DNA of 64,000 nt, from the NCBI RefSeq assembly GCF_036898095.1, contig NC_090728.1:94769281-94833280 (forward strand), given 5' to 3'. Numbering within the stretch: position 1 is the stretch's first letter; each line of letters begins with the position of its first letter. This stretch comes from Palaemon carinicauda. Lineage: Eukaryota; Arthropoda; Malacostraca; Decapoda; Palaemonidae. This document shows positions 1 to 11,532 of this stretch, piece after piece. Under the pieces are notes generated by a model that searched no databases, was not told the origin of the DNA, and saw only the letters and a list, made by a program, of their open reading frames with translations. The translations under genes and the position numbers were made by a program.

Positions 1-966
1 CAGGTAAATCCTCGGACAGCTAGATTAGTGTCAGGATCAGATTTCCTTTTATGGGCTCTCGTGGCATGGTTGGTTTCGACCTGGCCTTTCATTAGAAGGG
101 GCTAGCGTTCGATCCCAAGTATGAGGTAGAAATTTATTTCTATTTGAGCATGATGTTGTGTTGATATTTATCCATATTGACTCATTAGGGGTAATTTGAA
201 TGAATTACTACCAATTGTGTCACGTGGTGGCCCGGGGAAATCTGGTAAAACTCGCTGGTAAAGAGACTGATGTCTCACCAGGTAAATCCTCGGACAGCTA
301 GATTAGTGTCAGGTTCAGATTTCCTTTTATGGGTTCTCGTGGCATGGTTGGTTTCGACCTGGCCTTTCATTAGAAGGGGCTAGCGTTCGATCCCAAGTAT
401 GAGGTAGAAATTTATTTCTATTTGAGCATGATGTTGTGTTGATATTTATCCATATTGACTCATTAGGGGTAATTTGAATGAATTACTACCAATTGTGTCA
501 CGTGGTGGCCCGGGGAAATCTGGTAAAACTCGCTGGTAAAGAGACTGATGTCTCACCAGGTAAATCCTCGGACAGCTAGATTAGTGTCAGGTTCAGATTT
601 CCTTTTATGGGCTCTCGTGGCATGGTTGGTTTCGACCTGGCCTTTCATTAGAAGGGGCTAGCGTTCGATCCCAAGTATGAGGTAGAAATTTATTTCTATT
701 TGAGCACGATGTTGTGTTGATATTTATCCATATTGACTCATTAGGGGTAATTTGAATGAATTACTACCAATTGTGTCACGTGGTGGCCCGGGGAAATCTG
801 GTAAAACTCGCTGGTAAAGAGACTGATGTCTCACCAGGTAAATCCTCGGACAGCTAGATTAGTGTCAGGTTCAGATTTCCTTTTATGGGCTCTCGTGGCA
901 TGGTTGGTTTCGACCTGGCCTTTCATTAGAAGGGGCTAGCGTTCGATCCCAAGTATGAGGTAGAAA
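1..966 (+). repeat. 278-bp tandem satellite with a tRNA-like module in each unit
   Basis: Units start at 1, 279, 557 and 835, an exact 278-bp period; the fourth is cut off near 966 where an (AT)n tract begins. The copies differ by only a few single bases. Each unit contains a roughly 75-bp segment that reads like a tRNA (53-126 in unit 1), followed by about 150 bp of unrelated sequence. This is the body plan of a tRNA-derived SINE, but head-to-tail and without poly(A) tails or target duplications between copies. A tandem satellite seeded by a SINE is the simplest reading. No open reading frame of interest is present. Confidence 0.9.
53..126 (+). promoter_or_regulatory. tRNA-like pol III promoter module (A and B boxes), repeated in each satellite unit
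   Basis: An A-box-like TGGCATGGTTGG lies at 62-73 and a B-box-like GTTCGATCCC at 107-116, about 35 bp apart. The segment between them resembles the anticodon arm of a tRNA-Glu-type sequence (ACCTGGCCTTTCA). The same module recurs at +278, +556 and +834. The fold is too imperfect for a working tRNA, so I call it a SINE-type internal promoter relic. The tRNA-Glu parentage is an inference from resemblance. Confidence 0.6.
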
Positions 967-1034
967 TATATATATATGTATATATATACATATATATATA
1001 TATAATTTATATACATACATATATATATATAATT

Positions 1035-1108
<74 letters not shown>
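967..1108. repeat. (AT)n microsatellite
   Basis: Almost pure AT dinucleotides with a few interruptions, lying between the satellite and the left terminus of DIRS element A. A short (AT)n stretch also lies at the right terminus of that element (9933-9951), so the element appears to sit inside an AT tract. Confidence 0.95.
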
Positions 1109-1109
<1 letters not shown>

Positions 1110-1486
1110 CGGATTTTGAGCGAAGCGAAAAATCTATTTTTGGGCGAGATGGCCATGTCGTCCTGATGGAAGTTCCTATAGGGTAGCTTCCTAGGGTATA
1201 TTACAACTACGGCGATATTCCCAGAGAATTTACCTTAAAGTACCCAGAATTCTAACTCCTGGAGCGAATATCCCTAATGAAAGGGATATCGCGACATATC
1301 AGAGGACGTATTCTTGACACGCCACATGGCAATCTGCGCCCCAAACAGAGATAACACATCGAGGAGTCAATTGGCAAGAAACGAAAACGGGAAAGAAAAA
1401 GGGGGAGCCGCTCCCAAGGCTCCCTCTTCTCCAGTTTCGTAAGCGTGCCTGGCGCCAATCCTGGCGCCATCTGTATTCCTTGTAGC
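1109..1486 (-). repeat. DIRS A 3' inverted terminal repeat (left end)
   Basis: This is the reverse complement of 9580-9932 with only a handful of differences. The outermost bases differ in the way typical of DIRS ends: the left end begins acggattttgagcg, while the right end finishes gagcccaaaaa. The ITR includes an apparent open frame in both copies, but this is simply the shared repeat sequence. Confidence 0.9.
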
Positions 1487-1556
1487 GTACACGAGGTGCT
1501 ACAGATACTGTATGTAGGGAGGGGTCCTACAGCCCTTTCATAGAAAGGGAAGGGCG

Positions 1557-1655
1557 GGTCCATCAGGACGACATGGCCATCTCGCCCAAAAATAGATTTT
1601 TCGCTTCGCTCAAAATCCGTTTTTTGGGCTCAAGCCATGTCGTCCTGATGGAAGT
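1557..1655. other. DIRS A internal complementary region (ICR)
   Basis: Positions 1557-1620 are the reverse complement of the left terminus (1109-1170), and 1621-1655 are the reverse complement of the right terminus (9899-9932). The two pieces abut at 1620/1621, so the ICR reproduces the junction that a circle of the element would have. In DIRS1 the ICR is held to template completion of the circular intermediate. The junction reads aaaatccg followed by six T and gggctc. Confidence 0.88.
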
Positions 1656-2729
<1,074 letters not shown>

Positions 2730-3810
2730 TTAAACAGTAGGGTTAACGACGCGACCCACTGCTACCACAGATCTCTTTAGTTCCTCTACATGCTTCGCAT
2801 AGTGGCAAAAGAACACTCTGGAAGACTTCCAGCCAGTGTATGAACGGAGATGTTCAAAATCCATACAATTAAAGAAATTTAAGGATGAGGCAACTTTCCT
2901 CGGATCGTAACCTGCGGGTGTACTGTCAGGATCCGCTCTGTGAATAAAATATGTGATTTTTGCTCTGAGTTGATTCAGAGATAAATTTGAGCCTGATGTT
3001 TCTCCCCTGAATAGTTGACCACCCTTGAAGTCTGAAGTTCTACGAAGATAGACCTTTAGGCATTCTACTGGACATAGAGATGCATCTTCTTTCAGAGGGC
3101 AGATTCTCCAGGGCCCCCACCTGTTGGTGGGTAACTCATTCTTGGCAAGAAACGTAGGATCCGGAAACAGGTTCAGTTCTCCCCCATCCAGGAACTGAAC
3201 ACGACCTGCCTCTCTCGAGAGGGCTACAATCTCACTAACCCTGGCCCCGGATGCGAGTGCAAATAGGAAAATAACTTTTTGTGTCAAATCCTTTAACGCA
3301 CACTCCTCATTGCTCAACAGAGAAGCGAAATGAAGAACTTTGTCTAAAGACCATGAAATGGGCTTTGGAGGTGCTGAAGGTCTGAGCCTAGCTCAGGCTT
3401 TCGGAACTTTATTAAAGATCTTGTTACCGAGGTCGACCTGGAAGGCATATAGAATGGGTCTTGTCAAAGCAGACTTACACGCCGAAATCGTGTTAGCTGC
3501 CAACCCTTGACCATGGAGGTGGATGAAGAAAGATAAGCAGAAGTCTGTCGAGATCTCCTGCGGATTCTTCGCCTTGACAAAGGCCACCCATTTTCTCCAA
3601 GATGACTCATATTGCCTTCTAGTAGATTTGCACTTATATTCCTCTAGGAAGTCTATGCTGGCTTTCGAAATCCCGAAATGCTTTCTCACCGCTAGGGAGA
3701 GAAAATCATGAGCTGCAGGGTCCGGGTTTTCTGTAATGAAGCGCAGACAGTCGACTTCTGGACTCGCTGGGTCAGAACTGGATCTGGTAGCGGTACAAAC
3801 CTCAGCCGTA
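2730..3810 (-). pseudogene. DIRS A tyrosine recombinase (broken)
   Basis: In DIRS elements this enzyme integrates the circular DNA copy. Its N-terminal core-binding part starts near 3810, overlapping the end of the RT frame. The catalytic part follows: a first Arg in the motif SGARVSEIVAL, then a second cluster reading GYDPRKVASS, then a Tyr nucleophile in FFCHYAKHVEELK near the C-terminus. Two lesions are visible. A TGA at 3393-3395 interrupts the frame where copy B has TGC (Cys). The expected HxxR motif has Tyr for His (codon 2907-2909), where copy B keeps His. The reading frame is otherwise continuous across the stop. Confidence 0.85.
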
Positions 3811-5578
3811 GTTCCAATGCCAGGGGGAACCACACGCTGTTCGGCCACTTGTGGGCCACTATTGCCGCTACCCCCTTGAAGGATCTCAGTTTGTTGAGGA
3901 CCCTCAACAGAAGGTTGTGAGGAGGGAACAGATAAATCCTGGACCATCTGTTCCAGTCGAGGGACATCGCGTCCACTGCTTCCGCTAAGGGGTCCTCGTA
4001 CGGGGACACGTACAGGGGCAACTTCTTGTTGTCTTTCGTCGCAAAGAGGTCTATCTGCAGTTCTGGGACTTGATTCAGAATGAAAGAGAATGATCCTGCG
4101 TCTAAGGACCATTCCGACTCTATCGGTGTGAACCTGGATAGAGCGTCCGCTGTCACATTGCGGACTCCTTGAAGGTGAACTGCCGACAGGTACCACTTCT
4201 TCTTTTCCGCCAATCGAAAGATGGCCAACATCACCTGGTTGAGAGGTGGTGACCTCGATCCTTGTCGATTCAAGCATCTCACAACTACCTCGCTGTCCAT
4301 CACCAACCTTATGTGGATCGAGTGACGCGGGGAGACTTTCTTTAAGGTAAGGAGCACTGCCATAGCTTCTAGAAAGTTTATGTGAAAGGTCTTGAATAGC
4401 TTGGACCAAGTCCCCTGGATTTTTTTCCGATGAGAGTGACCTCCCCATCCCTCCTTCGAGGCGTCTGAGTGAATCGTCACCGACGGGGGAGGTGGCTGAA
4501 GAAGAACCGACTTCTTTAGATGTCTGGCTTGGGACCAAGGCCTGAGAAGAGTACGTAGCCGAAGCGGAACTGGTCTTCTCAGATCTCTTCGCGCGTTTGA
4601 TGCATAACTTCTCCAAACTCCGGTTGCATCCTTTAGCTGTGCTCTTAGCACTGGGTCTGTCACCGAAGCAAACTGGAGAGAGCCCAGTACCCTCTCCTGT
4701 TCGCGTCTTGATATCCTTTCGGAATCTAGAAGTCTCTTGACAGAACCCGCTATCTCCTTCCTTTTCTTCGCCGGAATGGAGAAACGGTGTGACATTAGAT
4801 CCCAGTGGATTCCCAGCCACTGGAACTTTTGAGATGGAGAAAGTCGAGACTTTTTTCTGTTGATCTTGAAGCCTAGATACTCTAGGAACTGGATCACTTG
4901 ACTGGAAGCTTGCAAGCATTCTGTCTCAGATGCTGCCCACACCAACCAGTCGTACAGGTAGGCTACTACCTGAATTCCCTTTAGGCATAATTGTTTGAGA
5001 GCTACGCTCGCAAGCTTCGTGAAAATCCTCGGGGCTATATTTAGCCCGAATGGCATGGCTCTGAAGGCGTATAGTCTTCGTTGTAGCTTGAACCCTAGGT
5101 AGGGGGAGAGTCGACGGTTGATTGGAACGTGCCAATAGGCGTCCGACAAGTCTATGGAGACTGAATATGCCCTCTTGGGCAGTAAGGTCCTTATGTGTTG
5201 GAGTGTTAGCATCTTGAATTTGCAATTCACTATGAACTTGTTGAGTGGCGACAAGTCCAGAATGACTCTGAGCTTTTCCGAGTCTTTCTTGGGAACACAA
5301 AACAGCCTCCCTTGGAATTTGATGGACTTCACCCTTCGGATCACTTTTTTCTCCAACAGTTCTTGAACGTACTCCTCCAGAACGGGGGTGGAGTGTTGGA
5401 AAAACCGAGGGCACGGGGGTGGAGTGCTGTACCAGCTCCAGCCCAGTCCGTTCTTGAGTAGGCTGTGGGCCCGGGGATCGAAGGTCCACCGATCCCGAAA
5501 ATTCTGAAGTCTCCCTCCTACCGGCATCATCTCACTTGGACTGCCGTCCTGAGGTCTTGCCTCCCCGACCGCGATCAC
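3692..5578 (-). CDS. DIRS A reverse transcriptase-RNase H, open but with a changed active site
   Basis: The frame is open for 628 codons. The order is an RT domain with IDLSDAYWHVP (motif A), MPFGLNIAPRIFTK (motif B) and YLYDWLVWA (motif C); then an RNase H domain with HSDASKEGWGG, LEAMAVLL, MDSEVVVRCLNRQGS and VTADALSR; then a C-terminal segment (IDLFATKDNKKLP to WFPLALEL) of the kind compared with Dam-type methyltransferases in DIRS elements. Motif C should read Y-L-D-D; here the first Asp is Tyr (codon 4952-4954), while copy B keeps YLDD. Catalysis is therefore unlikely. The frame overlaps the end of gag by about 47 nt in a different frame, and no ATG is seen at its very start, so frameshifting or an internal start (near 5530) is implied. 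Confidence 0.88.
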   Translation of the reverse strand: MIAVGEARPQDGSPSEMMPVGGRLQNFRDRWTFDPRAHSLLKNGLGWSWYSTPPPCPRFFQHSTPVLEEYVQELLEKKVIRRVKSIKFQGRLFCVPKKDSEKLRVILDLSPLNKFIVNCKFKMLTLQHIRTLLPKRAYSVSIDLSDAYWHVPINRRLSPYLGFKLQRRLYAFRAMPFGLNIAPRIFTKLASVALKQLCLKGIQVVAYLYDWLVWAASETECLQASSQVIQFLEYLGFKINRKKSRLSPSQKFQWLGIHWDLMSHRFSIPAKKRKEIAGSVKRLLDSERISRREQERVLGSLQFASVTDPVLRAQLKDATGVWRSYASNARRDLRRPVPLRLRTLLRPWSQARHLKKSVLLQPPPPSVTIHSDASKEGWGGHSHRKKIQGTWSKLFKTFHINFLEAMAVLLTLKKVSPRHSIHIRLVMDSEVVVRCLNRQGSRSPPLNQVMLAIFRLAEKKKWYLSAVHLQGVRNVTADALSRFTPIESEWSLDAGSFSFILNQVPELQIDLFATKDNKKLPLYVSPYEDPLAEAVDAMSLDWNRWSRIYLFPPHNLLLRVLNKLRSFKGVAAIVAHKWPNSVWFPLALELRLRFVPLPDPVLTQRVQKSTVCASLQKTRTLQLMIFSP

Positions 5579-7556
5579 CCCTGAATCCCCTTCCCCTTGA
5601 GGGGCGCCTAGATGAGCCTCTGGCTGCTCCTCTAGGCCTTGCTTGAAAGGAAGTAGACTGCCCTTCGAACGTTGGGGTGAATGCCGTGGACTGTGTCGAC
5701 ACGGCCTGGGGTACCCACTGAAATGTGGTCGGGGTTTGTGCCACCAACTGGGGCACTGAAGGCAATGGCAATTGCAGTTGCTGTTGCTGTTTAAGAGGCT
5801 TGGCTGGTCGAGACGGTAGCCTAGTCCTCATAGTCTTCCTCTTTGGTTGAGGACCCTCATCCGGGGAAGACTTTCTTTTTTTAGCCAGGCCCCACTTCTG
5901 GAGAAGGTTTCTATTCTCCGTGGCAGCCCTATCAACAACTTCTTTGACCAATTCGGTAGGGAAAAGGTCTTTGCCCCAAATGTTGGAGGAGATTAGCTTC
6001 CTTGGCTCGTGCCTCACCGTAGCCGAGGTGAACACGAACTCCCTACAAGCTCTCCTCGCCCTGACGAAGCCATAAAGATCCTTTGTCACTGTGGCCAGAT
6101 GAGTCTTGGCCACTACCATGAACATTTCATGGACCTTGGGGTCACTTGCCATCGTCTCAAGAGTAGTCTGAAGAGACATTGAGGCAGCCAGTCTTTCTTT
6201 TGTCTCGAGCTCTCTCCGCAAAAGAAAGTCAGACAGCTTAGGGAAGTCCTCGCCGAACTGACGTCCGGCAATATCAGCCTCCAACTTCCCAACTGAGAAG
6301 GTAAGATGGACGTCCTTCCAGTCTTTGTGGTCCATAGGCAGGGCCAGCGACAAGGGTTTACACTCCTCCAGGGAGGGGCAAGGCTTGCCGGCCTCGACTG
6401 CTTTTAGAACAGCCGCAAACCCTTTCTGTAAAAAGGGGAAGGCTCTAGCAGGAGAGGACACAAAGGAAGGGAGCTTCTTCCTCAATGCAGCTACCTTTGA
6501 GTTCGAGAAGCCCCTCTCTTTCATCGAGGATGAAACCAAAGCTTGAGCCTTAGCATGGTCCATCACTATGACCTCCTTCGGCTCTGTCTCCTCCTTTGAA
6601 GCTGGTTCCTTCCTCAGCCGGACATAACAGTCCGGATATGACCCCTTGCTGGGCCAGAATTCCACCTCCTCTAGGGGAACTGAGCCCAACTTATCCGAGA
6701 TGACGATCTTTCCAGTCGTCATCGGCATGTGCTCAGCATACCTCCATGGGTTAGCATCTGAGCACAAGGGAAGGTCTTTCACATTGAGCTTTTACTGGGG
6801 CCCATGTGATGCTGCAAGTCTCTGCATCTGCAGTTCCATTGCAGCCGCCTTCTCCTGATTCTCCTTCTGCATTTGTTGGATCATTCCAACAATGGAGGAG
6901 AGGGCCTGTCCCAGCTCTACTGGGAGAGCGGCCGATGTTGAGGGAATAGGCTCCGGGATCTGAACCGGAGTAGCCGACACCTCGTCGACCTCTTCCTCTA
7001 CAACGTCTGGGGCTTGAACTTCATCCTGGGCCTCTGCCAGGAGGTCTTCCTCCAGACGCTCGTCCACGTCAGACATCCTGTCATCCAACTGGATGTCTTG
7101 CATAGCGACCGCGACTTCAGCATCCACCTGGATCTGAACTTGGGGGATCTCCTCTTGAGGCTGGGGAATCACTGCATCAGCTGATGCCCTAGGGAAAAGA
7201 TACGCCCTCATCTTCTCACTTGGAAGATAACGTCCAGAGGTGTTCTTCTGGAAGCCCCTTACCCAGGTACGAAGCTTCTCCCTTGCTATATCCCTTGATT
7301 CCGCCGTCCTAGGGGAATCAAAGGCCTCAGTAATCAGGTTAGTGCACACGGTACATACCTGAGGGTCCCAATACTGGAGATCACCCTTGGAGACAGCGCA
7401 TGCTGCGTGCCTCCTACAAAACTCATGTCCGCAGAGGTTCTTACTGCAGACGTTGCAGAAAACACTTCCGCACTTCGGAGGGTCCTCCTGTAAAGAGAAG
7501 AAATTTCCATGAGTATCAAGTGAACTATGTATCACTGGATATGCATAATTTAGCAT
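5532..7556 (-). pseudogene. DIRS A gag-like ORF1, interrupted by one stop
   Basis: This is the first protein of the element, presumed structural. The N-terminal part has Cys and His residues spaced like a zinc-binding fold (CNVC, CGHEFCRRHAAC, CTVC), then an acidic linker and a short Gln/Glu/Met-rich helix. After a single TAA (6792-6794) the same frame continues with a 400-residue region that is well conserved with DIRS B. The C-terminus has Gln-, Pro- and Lys-rich stretches and ends in an Arg-Gly-rich tail (RGRGFRGDRGRGG) suited to RNA binding. DIRS B breaks at almost the same place, but by frameshift. One stop is the only break I see. Confidence 0.82.
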
Positions 7557-9579
7557 AACAATTCAGAAAGGATAGACACACACATGTGTTTCCTTCACAA
7601 CCAATTGTTGCAGCCTTCCAGATAATAAAATCGTATGGTTAATCTCTTCTAGAATAACCAATGAAAAGTTTCCAGAGGAAACAGGTGTAGCTCACACCTA
7701 AGCAATGATTTTAAAATCCTGGATAATAGACAAGAAAGAACTCACTTTCTTATCTGTAAGGCAACAGCAAAGGGCTGTGCAAGACAACACAATAGTGTTA
7801 GAACACACAGTGCTGTACCAAAACTTATACTATAGTTTTCCTCTTACAGTATATGTTATACTGAAGAATACTGGTACAGCATAGAAGGTTATGTGCCGGC
7901 CGGCACACACCATAACTAGCTTCAAAGTATACTACTTAACAGCTATAAGGCGGCAGAACGCTGGTTCAAATGCATGTGCCGGACGGCAGTAACTGCCGGC
8001 CGGCAACAGCCCATGTCGGCTACACAAGGTAGCACCCGGCTGCCGGCCACACTCTTGGCGACCGGCAGACAAGGGCTGACATTAGCCGGCCGGCAAAGGT
8101 ACACAACCGATGCCAGCCAGCAGCAAAAGAACCAGAGGACTACGACTGCCCGGCTGCCGGCCTCATAGGCCGGCAGCCGGGTCGGATACAGCACTAGAAG
8201 AAAACAGAATGGATGCCGGGATAAGAGCGTAAACAACCTCCAAGCCCGGCAATCCGAAAGAGTGCATATAAGGAAGGGGAGAATCTAATTCAGGCTTCCT
8301 GACCAATGCCGTCTGACTCACAGGCAGGCATGGATGAGGGACCAAGGGAGGTCCGGGCAGCACTCAAGCAGAAGACTCAGCCGGCCGGCAAAGGACTGAG
8401 TCAATTCCACATACTAACCTATCCTAGGTCCAGATGTAGAATGACGTACAGTACTGTAATGGCTAGGCCATTACGGAGATAGAGGGGGAAGGGACAAAAG
8501 AGGGTCCTACCAACCTTGCTTTAGTGAAGGATCACCCGCAGCCAAGGAAACTCATCTTAGCCTAAGGGAGATCCAAGGAGGGAGGCCAGCATTACTTGCC
8601 AGCTCCCAAAGAACCAAAGCAAGGAAGGTGTTGCTACTCCCAGGGAAAGAATCTTATCCTCCCACCGAGAACAGCAACAAGGACTAGTCTGCTAGATCAC
8701 AAAAGAAGGAATCATCTCGTACAGAAACCTTCGGTAATGACCTAAGGAGGCTAAGCCTCCTATGTCTGTGTCAGGCCAGCGAGGGAGACTCTACCCCAAG
8801 CCAGACGAACACAGACTCAGACTAAAAACTCTGTTGTTCTGTCCCACTCTGAAACCAGACTTACTGGAACAGGAAGGTACAGTAACACCCCAGTATAGTT
8901 TTATCGAAAGTTAATTCATATAAACCACTTAGGGATAAGCCCAAGGCTTAAACAGAGGGAAAGGGATTGCATAACTTCTCCGAAGAAAAGAAAGCAACCG
9001 GGGAGTATGAGAAAGTATACTAAGGCTCCATAAGCAACTTAGCCTAGGCACCAAGAGAATCGATTACCTAAATCACCGAAACTCACTCGTATACTATCTT
9101 GGAAATATTCAACATAATCTCAAATGTATAAAAAACAGCCTAAAGCTTCAATAAAATTTTAATACACTCGGAAAACCAAAATCATGCAGAAAGTACTAGG
9201 ACCAAACGACTAGGCTACATGGCCTAGCGTAGGCCAGAGTTGGCGAATACTTCGCCAAAATAATACTAAAGCACGAAAGGAAATCCTATGTAACGCTAAA
9301 TAGCTAAAATTTATTAAAGCAAAACAACCGGGAATGTCGCTCTGGCTAACTAAAACTCATACCTAGCGAGCGACAGCGTCCATGACGCCTCCGGTAGGCT
9401 ACGGCTCTTGTAACAAAGATTAATCCTATTAATCACTTAAAAATTTACCAAGAGCCTACATTTATACATAAAAGAAATGGTACTCAACTTATCAGAGGCC
9501 GACGAAGTTGGAGAAGCCATGAAAAGCTGAATAAATCCAAGATTTGCGAGAAACACAGGAAAAAACACCGAGTTGTTAA
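7557..9579 (-). other. DIRS A 5' leader, rich in GCCGGCCGGC palindromes
   Basis: This two-kilobase stretch lies between the 5' ITR and gag and has no supported gene. It carries GCCGGCCGGC at about 7893, 7995, 8083 and 8381, plus several near matches. A perfect 14-bp hairpin lies at 8149-8181 (CCCGGCTGCCGGCC, loop TCATA, then the complement). The leader of DIRS B has the same GC-palindrome habit, so the feature belongs to the family. The promoter is expected in the ITR at the right end. Confidence 0.7.
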
Positions 9580-9932
9580 GCTACGCAAAAAGGAATACAG
9601 ATGGCGCCAGGATTGGCGCCAGGCACGCTTACGAAACTGGAGATGAGGGAGCCTTGGGAGCGGCTCCCCCTTTTTCTTTCCCGTTTTCGTTTCTTGCCAA
9701 TTGACTCCTCGATGTGTTATCTCTGTTTGGGGCGCAGATTGCCATGTGGCGTGTCAAGAATACGTCCTCTGATATGTCGCGATATCCCTTTCATTAGGGA
9801 TATTCGCTCCAGGAGTTAGAATTCTGGGTACCTTAAGGTAAATTCTCTGGGAATATCGCCGTAGTTGTAATATACCCTAGGAAGCTACCCTATAGGAACT
9901 TCCATCAGAACGACATGGCTTGAGCCCAAAAA
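9580..9932 (-). repeat. DIRS A 5' inverted terminal repeat (right end)
   Basis: Inverted copy of 1109-1486. It ends in cttgagcccaaaaa, which is the sequence reproduced (inverted) at 1621-1655 in the ICR. In DIRS elements transcription starts within the 5' ITR; I see no clear TATA box. Confidence 0.9.
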
Positions 9933-9952
9933 TATATATATATATATATATA

Positions 9953-11170
9953 TAGTTGGATGTTGAGGCAGCCGAACTCTTTTTCTATTATTTGTTTAAG
10001 TTTGATGGAAAACTTGTTGTCAGATAGGTAAGGAATTGTAGCGAAAATATTTTTCTTTTTGACATTATACGATGGTACTGGAGTGGAGAAATGTCGTGAG
10101 AAGAGCTTGTTAATAACCTTGTGAACCACACTTTCAGGGTAAGAGTTTTGAGAGAAAAATTAACCAAAAATAAAATCTCCTTATGAAAGAGGGATCAATT
10201 CGAGGAATAACACAGAGCCCTATAAACAAGTGTGTATATAGCGTTTAGTTTAAAATTTAAAAAACAAGAACCATAAAAATTGTTGGCAAGTCCAGTGTAT
10301 GTCTTTTCCGATACACAGATGTTATAAAGCACCATTGTCTCTGCTTACGTTGATGTCTAAAAAAGGTAGAGAGTTGTTGTTTTCCTTTTCCATAGTGAAC
10401 TTCATATTTTGGTGTTGATTATCAATATGGCCTAAAAACATTTCGCTATGCCATGGTTGTTTGAACGACACAAAAGTGTCATCAACATATCTTCTATAAT
10501 ACACTGGCTTACAAGTGTCTGGACAACTATTTGAAAATTTTTCTTCAAAAGCGGACATAAACATATTAGCAAACAAAGGTCCTGTCGGGGAACCCATGGC
10601 AACTCCATCGACCTGCGAATAGAGTTGGCCATTAAAAACAAACATGGAGTCTTGCACAGCAAGCTCAAGAAAAGTCTCAAAATAATGTCTGTTAAAACCA
10701 TGAAAAATCATTTGAGCGTCATAAAAAAATTCTATCGAAAATAATATTAATGATTTCATTTGCTGGCACATTTGTAAAAAGAGATTTTACATCGAAACTC
10801 GTCATATGTAGATCACCATCTTGTAAAACTATTTGTTTCTGAAACTCATATAAATTTTTTAATTAAGTGAGAACTGGTTGCACGAGAAATCACCGAGTAA
10901 AGAGACAAGGTGTTTTGATATTTCATAAGATGGGTTGTTATGAGCTGCCATAATGGGTCTGATAAGAACTCCTTCCTTGTGTATCTTTGGTAGTCCATAT
11001 AGAATGCTGAAAGAAAACCTGTCACAAAAAGTTTATGATACGTAATTTCATTTAAAATACCTTCATTTTTTAGTTTACTCAAAAATCTGTTAATTTTTTC
11101 TTCTCTTTTGTAAATGTTCAAAAAATGTTGGATCTTGCCGTAGGTTGTTGCAGGTGAGATACTGTAGCCA
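9953..11170 (-). pseudogene. Penelope-like element RT, degraded
   Basis: Read on the minus strand in changing frames, the hallmarks of a Penelope-like reverse transcriptase appear in order. YGLPKIHKEG is followed by IRPIMAAHNNPSYEISKHL (near 10990-10890), MTSFDVKSLFTNVP (near 10800), GVAMGSPTGPLFANMFM (near 10610-10550), YRRYVDDTFVSF (near 10500-10460), LPFLDINVSRDNG (near 10340), and a thumb-like stretch with FATIPYLSDNKFS (near 10040). At least two frameshifts and a stop (near 10858) break it. The C-terminal GIY-YIG endonuclease is absent, because DIRS A and its AT flank begin there. The catalytic YVDD itself is intact. Confidence 0.85.
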
Positions 11171-11229
11171 TATGGGATACAGCTTTAGAACTGCTCAGAG
11201 ACTTGGTAACCCTGAATTTTCTTCTATCT

Positions 11230-11385
<156 letters not shown>

Positions 11386-11532
11386 TTTTGCCTATCCTCA
11401 ACAACAATCCTTCCTTTGGAACTTTTCCCCTCATCTTGATAAATACCTTTCAAACACAAGTCAGCCACCACCTACTCATCATGTCATTCCTTTCTTAAAA
11501 ATATCAATTGTTTTTTAAATAATTATCACTTC

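Noticed and set aside
53..126. Functional tRNA gene
   Set aside because: Acceptor and D stems do not pair well and the unit is tandemly repeated; a SINE relic fits better.
1..966. CRISPR-like array
   Set aside because: The 278-bp units are contiguous and nearly identical with no unique spacers, and the genome is eukaryotic.
1252..1563. 103-codon minus-strand protein also found at 9601-9819
   Set aside because: It is the inverted terminal repeat of DIRS A read in one frame; the shared sequence is explained by the ITR.
3900..4919. Long alternative frame overlapping DIRS A RT
   Set aside because: Only its last part (below about 3810) is the recombinase; the rest is a shadow of the RT frame. 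The same holds for 47744-48540 in copy B.
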